Assembly: GCA_963790435.1 (NCBI GenBank)
Contig: CAWBOI010000001.1
Location: 1-64,000, forward strand
Source: Ilyomonas sp963790435
Lineage (GTDB): Bacteria > Bacteroidota > Bacteroidia > Chitinophagales > Chitinophagaceae
DNA length: 64,000 nucleotides
Direction of reading: 5' to 3'
Part shown: positions 18,475-27,178 of the stretch, piece by piece
How the letters are laid out: every line of letters starts with the position of its first letter
Numbering within the stretch: position 1 is the first letter of the stretch
Position numbers and translations under genes: made by a program
The notes under the pieces: generated by a model
What the model was told of the DNA's origin: nothing
Databases searched by the model: none
What the model saw: only the letters and a program-made list of their open reading frames with translations

Positions 18475-19227
18475 CTACGCCGGCTGTTTTTTCAAACCCA
18501 AAAGCATAAGTAAAAGATGCCTGAAGAACATCATTTGGTTGCCTATGTTGCGCTTGAAAATTTCGGGTCGTAAAAAAATTCTTACCAGCCAAGCCATCCT
18601 GATTTTAAAATAAAAAGGATGAATTGCTTTTTGCGTTCCGGCATACCAGTCAAACACATTTCCGATGCTGATAATTAAGCCCGCCTTTAGTTTGGTTTTG
18701 TGCTGAAACGACCACTTTTCCTGCTTTGGCGCGGTCATTCCAACAAACACAACATCGGGGTTGAAAGCATTGATGCTGTTCACCATATCCTGGTTGTCTT
18801 CATCGGAAAAATGGGCTTTGAATGGCGGCGAATAAGTGGCCACGTTGATGTTAGGATATTCTTTACTTAACCGGTCACGGATCAGTTGCAACACCTTATC
18901 GGAAGAACCCAGAAAGAATACTTTTCCTGATGTTTCGTTTGCTCTTCCTAAAAAGTGTTTATATACATCAGGACCTTGGTTCTTCTTAATATTTTTTCCT
19001 TTTAAAAAGATAGAAGCCAAGGCAAAATAAACGCCATCCAAAACCAGATATTCTGTGTTTTTCAGCACATTTTTAAACTCCGGGTCTTTGTTGGCAAGTC
19101 CATAATTATTAGGACTAATGCTGCAATTGATCGCTCTGCATTTATCTGCCCGAAGTGGTATTTTTGAAAGATCATCTGAAAACACTTTGTATCCCAAAAC
19201 GGTTACAGAATTGTACGCCTCGTTCAT
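18475..19227 (-). CDS. WecG/TagA/CpsF family glycosyltransferase (GT26)
   Basis: This 250-residue protein is a GT26 enzyme, which adds an early sugar such as N-acetylmannosamine(uronate) to a lipid-linked acceptor. Family features are VLDGVYFALA (DG motif), FFLGSSDKVL, the NPDVVFVGMTAPKQEKW block with its Gln-Glu-Lys-Trp, and GLIISIGNVFDWYAGT. The C-terminal basic/hydrophobic helix should bind the inner membrane. It is the last gene of the exopolysaccharide cluster. Confidence 0.9.
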   Translation of the reverse strand: MNEAYNSVTVLGYKVFSDDLSKIPLRADKCRAINCSISPNNYGLANKDPEFKNVLKNTEYLVLDGVYFALASIFLKGKNIKKNQGPDVYKHFLGRANETSGKVFFLGSSDKVLQLIRDRLSKEYPNINVATYSPPFKAHFSDEDNQDMVNSINAFNPDVVFVGMTAPKQEKWSFQHKTKLKAGLIISIGNVFDWYAGTQKAIHPFYFKIRMAWLVRIFLRPEIFKRNIGNQMMFFRHLLLMLLGLKKQPA

Positions 19228-19269
19228 TTTTGTTTTTATTACAATTTTGTAAATGAGGTTAATGTTTAT

Positions 19270-20295
19270 TTACTCAGCCAAGGCAAAACTTTCTGCTGGC
19301 GCTTCCACCATTGGGCTTATCCATTTATAAGTTTTTCGCAAGCCATCAATCAATGGTGCAGAAACTTCCCAGCCCAATTTGCTTTTGAACAAGCGATTGT
19401 CAGAGCGCCGGCCTCTTACTCCTGTTGGGCATTTAAAGCCATACTTCTTAATAAATTCATCGCCATAAATATTTTTAACGGTAATGCTTTTGCCCGAAAT
19501 ATCAATTGCCATTTGCGCCAGTTCATTAATGGTTACCATTTCTTCAGAACCGATGTTTACGGGACCTTTAAAGTCTGATTCCATCAAAGCCAGCACTGCT
19601 TTTACGCATTCATCAATGTATAAAAAAGAGCGGGTTTGCTGTCCATCACCCCACACTTCAAACTCGCCGCCATCGGGCGTTTCAGCCGCTTTGCGAAGCA
19701 TGGCAGCAGGCGCTTTCTCTTTACCGCCGCGCCATGTGCCTTGTGGCCCGAATATGTTGTGAAATCTGGCAATGCGCACATCCAATTTGTAGTTGCGGTT
19801 AAATGCCAAAAACAAACGTTCACTGAATAATTTTTCCCAGCCATATTCCGAATCGGGGTTGGCAGGATAAGCTGAACTTTCTTCGCAATTCGGATTGTTA
19901 GGATCCAACTGATTGTTTTCAGGATACATGCAGGCTGAAGAAGAATAAAATAATTTTTTGATGCCTTTGTTGGCAGCTTCTTTCGCCACATTTAGATTAA
20001 TAAGAGCAGAATTGTGCATTACGTTTGCGTCGTTCTGGCCTGTAAAAATATAACCTGCGCCACCCATATCGGCAGCCAACTGATACACTTCATCATAGCC
20101 TTCGCCTATTACTACTTCTACTATTTTCGGGTCGGTTAAATCGCCCAGAATAAATTCATGGCAAATGTCCTGATGATCGAAATACTCATGGTTTTTAATG
20201 TCACAAATTCTTACATAACAACCATTTCCTTTTAGTTTTTTAGCAAGGTGTCCGCCTATGAATCCGCCTCCACCTAATACGATTACTTTTTTCAT
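19270..20295 (-). CDS. NAD-dependent epimerase, GDP-mannose 3,5-epimerase-like
   Basis: This 341-residue extended SDR protein has the Rossmann motif GGGGFIGG and closely resembles plant GDP-mannose 3,5-epimerase. Matching blocks are VYQLAADMGGAGYI, SSSACMYPE (catalytic Cys), SEYGWEKLFSE (Tyr-x3-Lys pair), RFHNIFGPQGTWRGGKEKAPAA, EVWGDGQQTRSFLYIDECV, PVNIGSEEMVTINELA and GVRGRRSDNRLFKSKLGW. The known enzyme converts GDP-D-mannose to GDP-L-galactose/L-gulose. In an exopolysaccharide cluster it would supply an unusual L-hexose donor. The substrate is inferred from similarity; other GDP-sugars are possible. Confidence 0.85.
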   Translation of the reverse strand: MKKVIVLGGGGFIGGHLAKKLKGNGCYVRICDIKNHEYFDHQDICHEFILGDLTDPKIVEVVIGEGYDEVYQLAADMGGAGYIFTGQNDANVMHNSALINLNVAKEAANKGIKKLFYSSSACMYPENNQLDPNNPNCEESSAYPANPDSEYGWEKLFSERLFLAFNRNYKLDVRIARFHNIFGPQGTWRGGKEKAPAAMLRKAAETPDGGEFEVWGDGQQTRSFLYIDECVKAVLALMESDFKGPVNIGSEEMVTINELAQMAIDISGKSITVKNIYGDEFIKKYGFKCPTGVRGRRSDNRLFKSKLGWEVSAPLIDGLRKTYKWISPMVEAPAESFALAE

Positions 20296-20620
20296 TTTTT
20301 GAATTGGTTTAATTTAATTGATGATACACTTGTATTTTTAGTTATGGAAATACATTGATTACCGGAAATTTTTTGATATACAAAATGCTAAAGCAAAAGT
20401 ATTAAGTCTTTACAGATTACTTTTACCTAACTTATTACCAAAAAGTTACGAGTCCTTATACATTGGCTTTGTTGTGTTTTGATTTCAACAGAACACAATT
20501 GTCTGTTACAATGTAAGCCGACACGTTTGTTTTTACACAAATTATTTTTGGTGAGCAAAAGCTAGAGTGATGATATTTGATAACATTGGTACTATCGGAT
20601 TTTGCTATTCTGCTAATTTG
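20296..20620. other. Gene-free stretch between epimerase and GT61 genes
   Basis: This 325-bp AT-rich stretch has no convincing gene. It carries one T-variant of the dispersed decamer (20526-20535). It is the largest gap inside the cluster, so an internal promoter for the last two genes is possible, but I see no good TAnnTTTG element. Confidence 0.4.
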
Positions 20621-21823
20621 TTAGTTTGTTATAGCTTCTCTTTCGAGAGTAACTATGTTACTCAATTTCCGTTCCACTTCTTCAATATTCACAATTAAAT
20701 TCAATTTTTCTCCCTGCTTAAAGTTGCGTGCCTTGCCATCTGATTTGCAGATTAAATAATCGTATTTAATGCCTACTTTATTAGCTAAATCATTGAAAAT
20801 AGGCTGTGCAAAGTCTTCAGCCATCAATTCGAGCACATAAGTATTTTTGTTGCAAAAAACAAGATTGATCTGACCTGCTCCAATGGTAGCAATTATAATC
20901 TCTGCATTGGAAAATAAAGTAATTTTTTCCTGAAATGAGAGTTTTGATAGTTCAAAAGAGTGAAAGCCATACTTACTTAGCGACTGCATCAAAGCTTCTT
21001 CATTCAGCACTCTTCTTTTTGGAGAATCGTTTCGGCTAACATAAACATAAGGGCAATTGAATTTTTTATCAGTAGGAGGTAGTTTATATTTCAAAAATTC
21101 GGTTCTCAAGAATTGTGGACACCAGAAGGGGATATGTTCGTGATACCGAACATAAGTTGTTGCGAGCAAAGTATCTGCCTGCACATGATTGTGCAAGTCA
21201 CCGGCAATAATTTTATTTTCATTGATGCCAAGCATTTTGATAACATCTTTATGAAAGCTATGCTTGTAACTTGGAATTAAAAACCAATCAATTTTATCAT
21301 ACCAACCTACTTTTTTAAGTAAAGCAATACGGGATATGGAATCTAAAAGATAGTGAGAAGGGTTTACAATGCCGCCTTCTCCTATTAACAAGGTTAAGAC
21401 CGTTCCGTTGTATTTTTCAGGTACTGTAAAATAATTTTGTTTAAACACTGCATTCTTTTGCGGGATGCTACTGTTTAAATCATACGACAATTCACCTATT
21501 AAATGATTATCGCTACTAATGATTGAAATACTAAAAACATTATCAGTATAAACCCGCCCATTGGGTATGGCTACAACTCTTGCAGCAGGAGTTTCAACAA
21601 CTGCATTCGTTTCAACATAATTAATAAAACGACTTCTGAAATCTTCAGAAACATCTAAATAGGAAGTAAAAGGAGGATAAGCTTCAGCACAAACTGCTTC
21701 TTGTACAGTTTCTGTATATTGTTTAATAGTATCATAAATGCCTTTAGGTTTATAGCATTTATTGCGAATGAGGATTCGGCTTAGTACTCTCTTGATATGC
21801 CTTTTTGCTTTACGAACAATCAT
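20621..21823 (-). CDS. Glycosyltransferase family 61-like protein
   Basis: This 400-residue protein matches the GT61 (DUF563) pattern. GGIVNPSHYLLDSISRIALL comes first, then a central WFLIPSYKHSFHKDVIKMLGI. YVYVSRNDSPKRRVLNEEALM (the SRxx..RR donor-site block) and AEIIIATIGAGQINLVFCNKNTYVLEL follow. GT61 enzymes transfer xylose or related sugars in other organisms; the sugar here is unknown. The basic N-terminal 25 residues may attach it to the membrane or to acidic lipid. It lies in the exopolysaccharide operon. Confidence 0.8.
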   Translation of the reverse strand: MIVRKAKRHIKRVLSRILIRNKCYKPKGIYDTIKQYTETVQEAVCAEAYPPFTSYLDVSEDFRSRFINYVETNAVVETPAARVVAIPNGRVYTDNVFSISIISSDNHLIGELSYDLNSSIPQKNAVFKQNYFTVPEKYNGTVLTLLIGEGGIVNPSHYLLDSISRIALLKKVGWYDKIDWFLIPSYKHSFHKDVIKMLGINENKIIAGDLHNHVQADTLLATTYVRYHEHIPFWCPQFLRTEFLKYKLPPTDKKFNCPYVYVSRNDSPKRRVLNEEALMQSLSKYGFHSFELSKLSFQEKITLFSNAEIIIATIGAGQINLVFCNKNTYVLELMAEDFAQPIFNDLANKVGIKYDYLICKSDGKARNFKQGEKLNLIVNIEEVERKLSNIVTLEREAITN

Positions 21824-21890
21824 TATCGGGGGGTTTGAAAAAGGATACGCTTACCATTTGTTTTTGTACGAAAAACAGTGTAAGCAATAA

Positions 21891-22772
21891 CTATTGTTGA
21901 ACAACTTCCTGATAAATTTTATCGTATTTATGAATTAAAGAAACAGTTTCTTCAATGTTGGTTTTTGATGATGCGCCAAACAGGATAGATTCAACATTTG
22001 GTAATCTACAAACATATTCAATAGCTTCCTTTGGCGGGATGGCGCCAGCAGCCAGCACTTGCATAGCAACGACACGAACATTGCGCGTGGCTAATGTTTC
22101 TTCATACAATTCTTTTCCGCCCGACATACGGAAGTTTACCTTATTAATGGAAGCACAGATGATGGGATTTTGAATTCCAACTTCTTCCAAAACATTCAAC
22201 AGCTTCGGCAGGTTCATGGTAATGAAGCCAGCTTCCGCATTGTACTTTTCTTTTATATAACTGTGATAAGCTTTTAAAACTTCTTTCATTCCTAAGCCTA
22301 ATAACAAATCGGTAACAACATTTTGCAGAAAGATAACCGGCGTGTTGATGCCTTTAAACATTTTCATTTCTGAATCAATCATCAGTTCCATGATTGATAA
22401 ATAATCTTTTGACAAATAAGCCATGCCACCTTTGAACAATGATCCGAAAAAGTTGCCCGGAACATATTGTTTGATGGTTCCCATAACGCCCAGTTCAGTA
22501 ACTGCATTGGCATACTTGTGTGCATACGGCATACAGGGATAAATACAGTAATTGGCATACTTTTCTGAGTCCTGCCTGATAATTTCGCAAATGTTTGCAA
22601 TCCTGTCGTGAGTAGTACACATAAAAGTGTTCACACCGACATTCATTGCGTAATCCAAAGTTTTTATAATTGCACTATCGTTTTTGAATTTGATTGATTG
22701 CGCCTTGGATTTTTCGTCCGATATATGATTGACAGCGAAGAATTGGTTGTCGCCAAAAATGATACGTTCCAT
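21891..22772 (-). CDS. Aldo/keto-reductase-like TIM-barrel protein, unknown substrate
   Basis: The 293 residues show a TIM-barrel rhythm: IIKTLDYAMNVGVNTFMCTTHDRI, NPIICASINKVNFRMSGG, VRVVAMQVLAAGAIPP, and a final VESILFGASSKTNIEETV that resembles the aldo/keto reductase cofactor strand. The usual AKR catalytic tetrad (Asp-Tyr-Lys-His) is not evident, so it may be a non-reductase relative. It begins five bases after the Gfo/Idh stop, so the two are cotranslated and probably act on one sugar intermediate. Confidence 0.55.
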   Translation of the reverse strand: MERIIFGDNQFFAVNHISDEKSKAQSIKFKNDSAIIKTLDYAMNVGVNTFMCTTHDRIANICEIIRQDSEKYANYCIYPCMPYAHKYANAVTELGVMGTIKQYVPGNFFGSLFKGGMAYLSKDYLSIMELMIDSEMKMFKGINTPVIFLQNVVTDLLLGLGMKEVLKAYHSYIKEKYNAEAGFITMNLPKLLNVLEEVGIQNPIICASINKVNFRMSGGKELYEETLATRNVRVVAMQVLAAGAIPPKEAIEYVCRLPNVESILFGASSKTNIEETVSLIHKYDKIYQEVVQQ

Positions 22773-22777
22773 AAGAA

Positions 22778-23788
22778 TTAATTTACGTTGTTTTTGATTA
22801 ACGAAATCACTTTATCCGTATGCCATGCACTTTGAAAAGTGTTGATATTATTAGGTACTTTCTTCTGTATAGCTTTGATAAAATAATCTACTTGTGCTGA
22901 ATATTCTTCTCCTCGAAGATAAAAATCTACCGACTCGGTTAAGTCGGTTATGTATTTTACATTCCAGCCTTTGCTGTAACCTTGTGGAAAATTGGTCCCT
23001 TTGAAATATACTTTTAGTTCATTGGCATCACAAATAATTTTGCCTTTACTTCCTAAAATTGTAATTGAAGTTGACATTTTTCTGTAGGTTTCATCACTCC
23101 AGTTTACCGATAACACGCCACTTACTTTTGACGACAATTCAAGTACCGAAAAAACAGAATCTTCCACATTTTTTGAATAAAACGATTTCAGAAGCGTTCC
23201 TCTCACATTCTCAATGGGACCGATAATGTAATTAATTAAATCAATTACATGCGAAGCATAATCCATCAAACAACCGCCACCTTCCTCCGGGTCGGAACGC
23301 CATGTTTCCTGCTTTTGTTTTATCACTACCGGGCCATACGATTCGCCTGTAAAATGAAAAATTTCACCAATGCATCCGCTATCTAAAATTCGTTTTACTT
23401 CCTGAAAAGTACCAATAAATTTGTTATGATAGCCTACCTGGTTCACCAATTTTTTTCTTTCTGCCAGTTCTACCAGTTCCTTACCATCTGCCGGTGTTAA
23501 GCACAATGGTTTTTCGGCAAAAACATGTCTGCCACTTTCCAAAATTCTCTTTACCATTCTTGCATGAAGTTTAGTAGGAACAGCTACAAAAACGGCATCG
23601 GCATCGGTTTCTTTCAGCATGTCTTCATAATCTGAAAACACGGGGAAAGAAGTGTATTTTTTAAATACATCCAATGTCATTTTTGCAGTGTCGCTTACGC
23701 CCACTACTTCTACATCGGGATGGGCACCCAAAATAGCAAGATGCGATACACCCATTTTTCCAACACCAATTACACCAACTTTTACCAT
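22778..23788 (-). CDS. Gfo/Idh/MocA family NAD(P)-dependent oxidoreductase
   Basis: This 336-residue protein has an N-terminal Rossmann domain (VGVIGVGKMGVSHLAIL), the FVAVPTKLHARMV segment and the EKPLCLTPADGKEL motif whose Lys takes part in catalysis. A C-terminal beta-sheet domain contains GGGCLMDYASHVIDLINYI, whose His is a usual catalytic residue. In polysaccharide clusters such enzymes oxidise or reduce nucleotide sugars. The substrate is unknown. It pairs with the TIM-barrel gene downstream. Confidence 0.88.
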   Translation of the reverse strand: MVKVGVIGVGKMGVSHLAILGAHPDVEVVGVSDTAKMTLDVFKKYTSFPVFSDYEDMLKETDADAVFVAVPTKLHARMVKRILESGRHVFAEKPLCLTPADGKELVELAERKKLVNQVGYHNKFIGTFQEVKRILDSGCIGEIFHFTGESYGPVVIKQKQETWRSDPEEGGGCLMDYASHVIDLINYIIGPIENVRGTLLKSFYSKNVEDSVFSVLELSSKVSGVLSVNWSDETYRKMSTSITILGSKGKIICDANELKVYFKGTNFPQGYSKGWNVKYITDLTESVDFYLRGEEYSAQVDYFIKAIQKKVPNNINTFQSAWHTDKVISLIKNNVN

Positions 23789-23970
23789 ATTAAATTTTTT
23801 CTAAAATTGATACGCGATTTGTTTTCTTATAAACGTTATTGTGTCCTGTTTTGGTTACTTATCTTATCTTTTAATTTGTTTGAAGAGTATAATTTGTATT
23901 TGTCTTTTTTGTGCAAAAACAAATCTGAACAAATAGAAGTTGATTACAAAGAAACACGCGAGTTTTAAAT

Positions 23971-25086
23971 TTAGTTTTGATGACAATTTTGTAATAAAAT
24001 CTGTGACAAATTGTTTTCAAATATTTCCAGTGTAAACAGTTCAAAAAATCTTTGTCTGCCTTTTTCACCCATTCTATAACGCAGAACCGGATCCTTTATT
24101 AGCACGGTTAACTTTTCTGCCAGCAGCGTTGCACTGTCGTGAGGTACCAAAAAACCGGTTTCGCCTTGTACCACAATATCGGGTATACCGCCTTCAGGTG
24201 TTGAAACAACGGGCAACCCATTTTGCATCGCTTCCAGGTTCACTAACCCAAATGTATCGTAATGGGTGGGAAACACAAATATGTCGGCGGTTTCGTAAAA
24301 AGCTTGTTTCTGTTCATTGTATTTTGGGCCGTGTGCAAACACAATGTTTGTTAACCGTTTCTTATCTATTTCATTTTTAAATTGCTCTTCCGTAACATCC
24401 GACCAGCCACCCACATAATGGCATTCGAAAGATAAGCCTTGGTTGTACATTTGCTCACAAGCTTCTAACAGTACAAAGATACCTTTTTGAACTATCATAT
24501 TTGACAAAAAAAGCAACCGGCAGGGAGCGTTATTTTCTGCCTTTGTTAGTCTTTTATTTAAATCACTCACTTCATTGATAACAGGGATGCCCAAAAGACA
24601 ATGAAACACATTTTCAGGTTTCACATAATTCTGAATATCAGGATATAAATAGCGCGATGTCAAAATGCTTTTTGTATTCTTAAACGCATAATTGTAAAGC
24701 ATTCGTGCCTTTGCACTTTTGTCGTTACTAACTCCTTTATTATGAAAATGATAAATGATGTTGCTGTGCCAAATCTTTAAGATGGATACGATCACCAAAT
24801 CTTTATAGAAACCTGCACCTTGCGCGGTGATCGTCATATAGCATAAGTCGTATTTTTTTTTGCGAAGTGCTGCAATTACATTTTTAGCAATACCGGCAAA
24901 AGTGGAAATCTTCTTAAAACTACCTTTACCCGATTGGTTTAAAACCCTGTTGGTAGCCAAATCAATAAAATCAACCTCAAAGCTTTCATTAATTATTTTG
25001 CTATCATATATATATTTTCCAACCATCGCTGCCCCGTGGTGAGGTGGTGGTAAGTGTAATATGAACAGAATTTTTGGTTTTGCCAT
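23971..25086 (-). CDS. Glycosyltransferase family 4 protein
   Basis: This 371-residue GT-B enzyme starts with LFILHLPPPHHGAAMVGKYI. RLLFLSNMIVQKGIFVLLEA and the donor-site block ADIFVFPTHYDTFGLVNLEAMQNGLPVVSTPEGGIPDIV follow, with the EX7E-type Glu-Ala and Pro-Glu-Gly-Gly. The C-terminal domain binds the nucleotide sugar. It sits in the exopolysaccharide operon; the sugar is unknown. Confidence 0.9.
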   Translation of the reverse strand: MAKPKILFILHLPPPHHGAAMVGKYIYDSKIINESFEVDFIDLATNRVLNQSGKGSFKKISTFAGIAKNVIAALRKKKYDLCYMTITAQGAGFYKDLVIVSILKIWHSNIIYHFHNKGVSNDKSAKARMLYNYAFKNTKSILTSRYLYPDIQNYVKPENVFHCLLGIPVINEVSDLNKRLTKAENNAPCRLLFLSNMIVQKGIFVLLEACEQMYNQGLSFECHYVGGWSDVTEEQFKNEIDKKRLTNIVFAHGPKYNEQKQAFYETADIFVFPTHYDTFGLVNLEAMQNGLPVVSTPEGGIPDIVVQGETGFLVPHDSATLLAEKLTVLIKDPVLRYRMGEKGRQRFFELFTLEIFENNLSQILLQNCHQN

Positions 25087-25176
25087 AATTACGCACCTGC
25101 AGCGTTCGCTTGTTTTTCTTTCATCAATATAATAGACGAATACACCATTAACGTTCTAAATTTTTCTAACTCATTT

Positions 25177-26253
25177 TTATGATAATGAAAAGGCTACAGA
25201 TTGCAAGATTCCTTCTGCTGATTGCTGGTGGTTGAAGGGCTTTACCAATTCTACTGCGTTATCCGAAAATGTTTTGAGCAGTTCCGAATTTTTCAAAAGA
25301 TGCAAAGCATGTTTTGCCCAATGTTGGGCATTCAGCGTAAGCACATAACCGTTTTTACCGTGGATAATTAAGTCATCTGCCACACCTGCGTACTCGCAGG
25401 TGATAACGGGAGTACCTGCTGCACAAGCTTCATTGGCTACTACGCCCCAGGGATCGCTAAGGCTTGGGAACAGTAACAGTTTTGCTTTTGAGTAAAAAGA
25501 AGGCAATGTTTTCTGATCAAGAAAACCTGCAAAATAATACGCGATATTGTTCTTTTCAAGTTCTTCAAGCATTTGCTTTCGCTGGGTTCCTTCTCCAACA
25601 ATCAATACCTTAAAGTTTGAAATCTCTTTATTTAAAATCTTTGCTACTTCAACAAATAACATGGGCATTTTTCGTTCAACAATCTGACCACAAAACATCA
25701 GATGATATTCTCTGGTTTCTATTGGAAGTGGTGTAAATTTAGAGTTATCAATACACAGACAGCTTTTGAACATCTTACTTTCTTTTACACCATAACTTTT
25801 ATACAGATCAAAGCCACCTTTACCACAGGCAACAAACGAATCAGTTACTTTGAAAACAAAACGCCGGATGAGTTTTTGTATCCTTGAAAAATTACGTTCC
25901 GACAAGAGAGTGCCATCATTATAAACAATTAGTTTTCTTCTTTTCAGTCTACACCACAACACACCATACAACATAGTAGGCTTAAATGCAGTGATGATTA
26001 GCGCATCCGGATCTAACTCATTTAACATCTTCCAAACCTTCGGTTGATTAGGGCGAAAATGGTCAAGTTTATCGGTTAAAAAACGCATTGGATAATTGCC
26101 ATAATCAATTTTCCAAAGCCTGTCGGGTTCAATGGTTGCACAATACAAAACCGAATAATTTGGATTTTGTTCTGCAATCAATTCATGCATTCGTTCCCGG
26201 TAAGGGCCTGGTACCTGCGTTAAATAAACAACCTTTGGATTTGTTTTCATCAT
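25177..26253 (-). CDS. Glycosyltransferase family 4 protein
   Basis: This 358-residue GT-B glycosyltransferase starts with VVYLTQVPGPYRERMHELIA. The acceptor domain includes LDPDALIITAFKPTMLYGVLW, and the donor domain has LMFCGQIVERKMPMLFVEVA and LLLFPSLSDPWGVVANEACAAGTPVITCEYAGVADDLI. It is in line with the other minus-strand cluster genes. The overall look is close to WcaI/WbaZ-type enzymes, but the sugar cannot be named. Confidence 0.9.
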   Translation of the reverse strand: MMKTNPKVVYLTQVPGPYRERMHELIAEQNPNYSVLYCATIEPDRLWKIDYGNYPMRFLTDKLDHFRPNQPKVWKMLNELDPDALIITAFKPTMLYGVLWCRLKRRKLIVYNDGTLLSERNFSRIQKLIRRFVFKVTDSFVACGKGGFDLYKSYGVKESKMFKSCLCIDNSKFTPLPIETREYHLMFCGQIVERKMPMLFVEVAKILNKEISNFKVLIVGEGTQRKQMLEELEKNNIAYYFAGFLDQKTLPSFYSKAKLLLFPSLSDPWGVVANEACAAGTPVITCEYAGVADDLIIHGKNGYVLTLNAQHWAKHALHLLKNSELLKTFSDNAVELVKPFNHQQSAEGILQSVAFSLS

Positions 26254-26276
26254 TCAGTCTTAGGTTTGGTTTTGGG

Positions 26277-27137
26277 TTAATTTTTCCATTTGTCCCATAC
26301 AAAGGGAAAAAACGTTTTTAACCATAATTTGGTATATGCCTCTACATAATGTGATGGAAAATGCTTTTTTATAAAATGCAGATATTCTTTATATGCCAGC
26401 CCTTTAGGGCTATACAAATAAGCAATGCGCTCTTTTAGTTTTGAGTTTTGCGGCTTCCAGCTATTGCCGTGATCGTCCTGACAATAGCCTAAAATTCCAG
26501 GTGCAACTACAACCTGAAAGCCAGCCTTTTTTGCTGTTAATGTATAATCGTAATCAGCGATGCCATGCGTATATTCATCGGATAAAATACCAATTTTCTG
26601 TACAATCTTTCGGGACACCAACATAATATTTGCATTTCCTAAATCGCACTCTTCTATTTGGGTATTGTTTTCAATTAAAATACCATGCACTTTTTTGGGC
26701 GAAACCAACTTTCTGCCACCATAGCTCACTTTGCTATTGATGCTGTCTTTTGTGCTGCCAATGCAAACAGCAGGCTTTCCATACTGTTGAAAAGCTTCTT
26801 TGTATGCGCTTATTAATTGGCTAACAGCATCAGTAGTTAAAACAGTATCATCATTAATCAGGAGAAAAAAATCAGCCTTACTTTTTACAGCTTCCGACCA
26901 CGATTTTCTCATACCTCCTGCCCAGAATAAATTGCCATCACCATGAAAAATATGTATATTTTCAAACGCTTTAGCTGCGGCTTCTGCTGTGCCATCTTTT
27001 GAGGCATCATCGGTAAGATAAACAGTAAGTTTTACTTCGTGAGTAAGTGTTTGCTTTTGTAGTTGCTGCAAACAGTTTACTGTTTTTTCTTTTCGGTTAA
27101 AAGTGGTTATTAAAATTGCAATTTCCATAATTTTCAA
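26277..27137 (-). CDS. Glycosyltransferase family 2 protein
   Basis: This 286-residue GT-A enzyme has the N-terminal strand AILITTFNRKEKTVNCL, VYLTDDASKDGT (nucleotide-binding Asp pair), FLLINDDTVL (a DxD-like Asn-Asp-Asp metal site) and the acceptor-side segment GILSDEYTHGIADYDYTLTAKKAGF. The shape resembles rhamnosyltransferase-type GT2 proteins. It lies between the second GT4 gene and the putative polymerase gene. Confidence 0.9.
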   Translation of the reverse strand: MKIMEIAILITTFNRKEKTVNCLQQLQKQTLTHEVKLTVYLTDDASKDGTAEAAAKAFENIHIFHGDGNLFWAGGMRKSWSEAVKSKADFFLLINDDTVLTTDAVSQLISAYKEAFQQYGKPAVCIGSTKDSINSKVSYGGRKLVSPKKVHGILIENNTQIEECDLGNANIMLVSRKIVQKIGILSDEYTHGIADYDYTLTAKKAGFQVVVAPGILGYCQDDHGNSWKPQNSKLKERIAYLYSPKGLAYKEYLHFIKKHFPSHYVEAYTKLWLKTFFPFVWDKWKN

Positions 27138-27178
27138 AAGCGCAAATGATAGTTCAGACTTATTAATTGGTAGATCTG

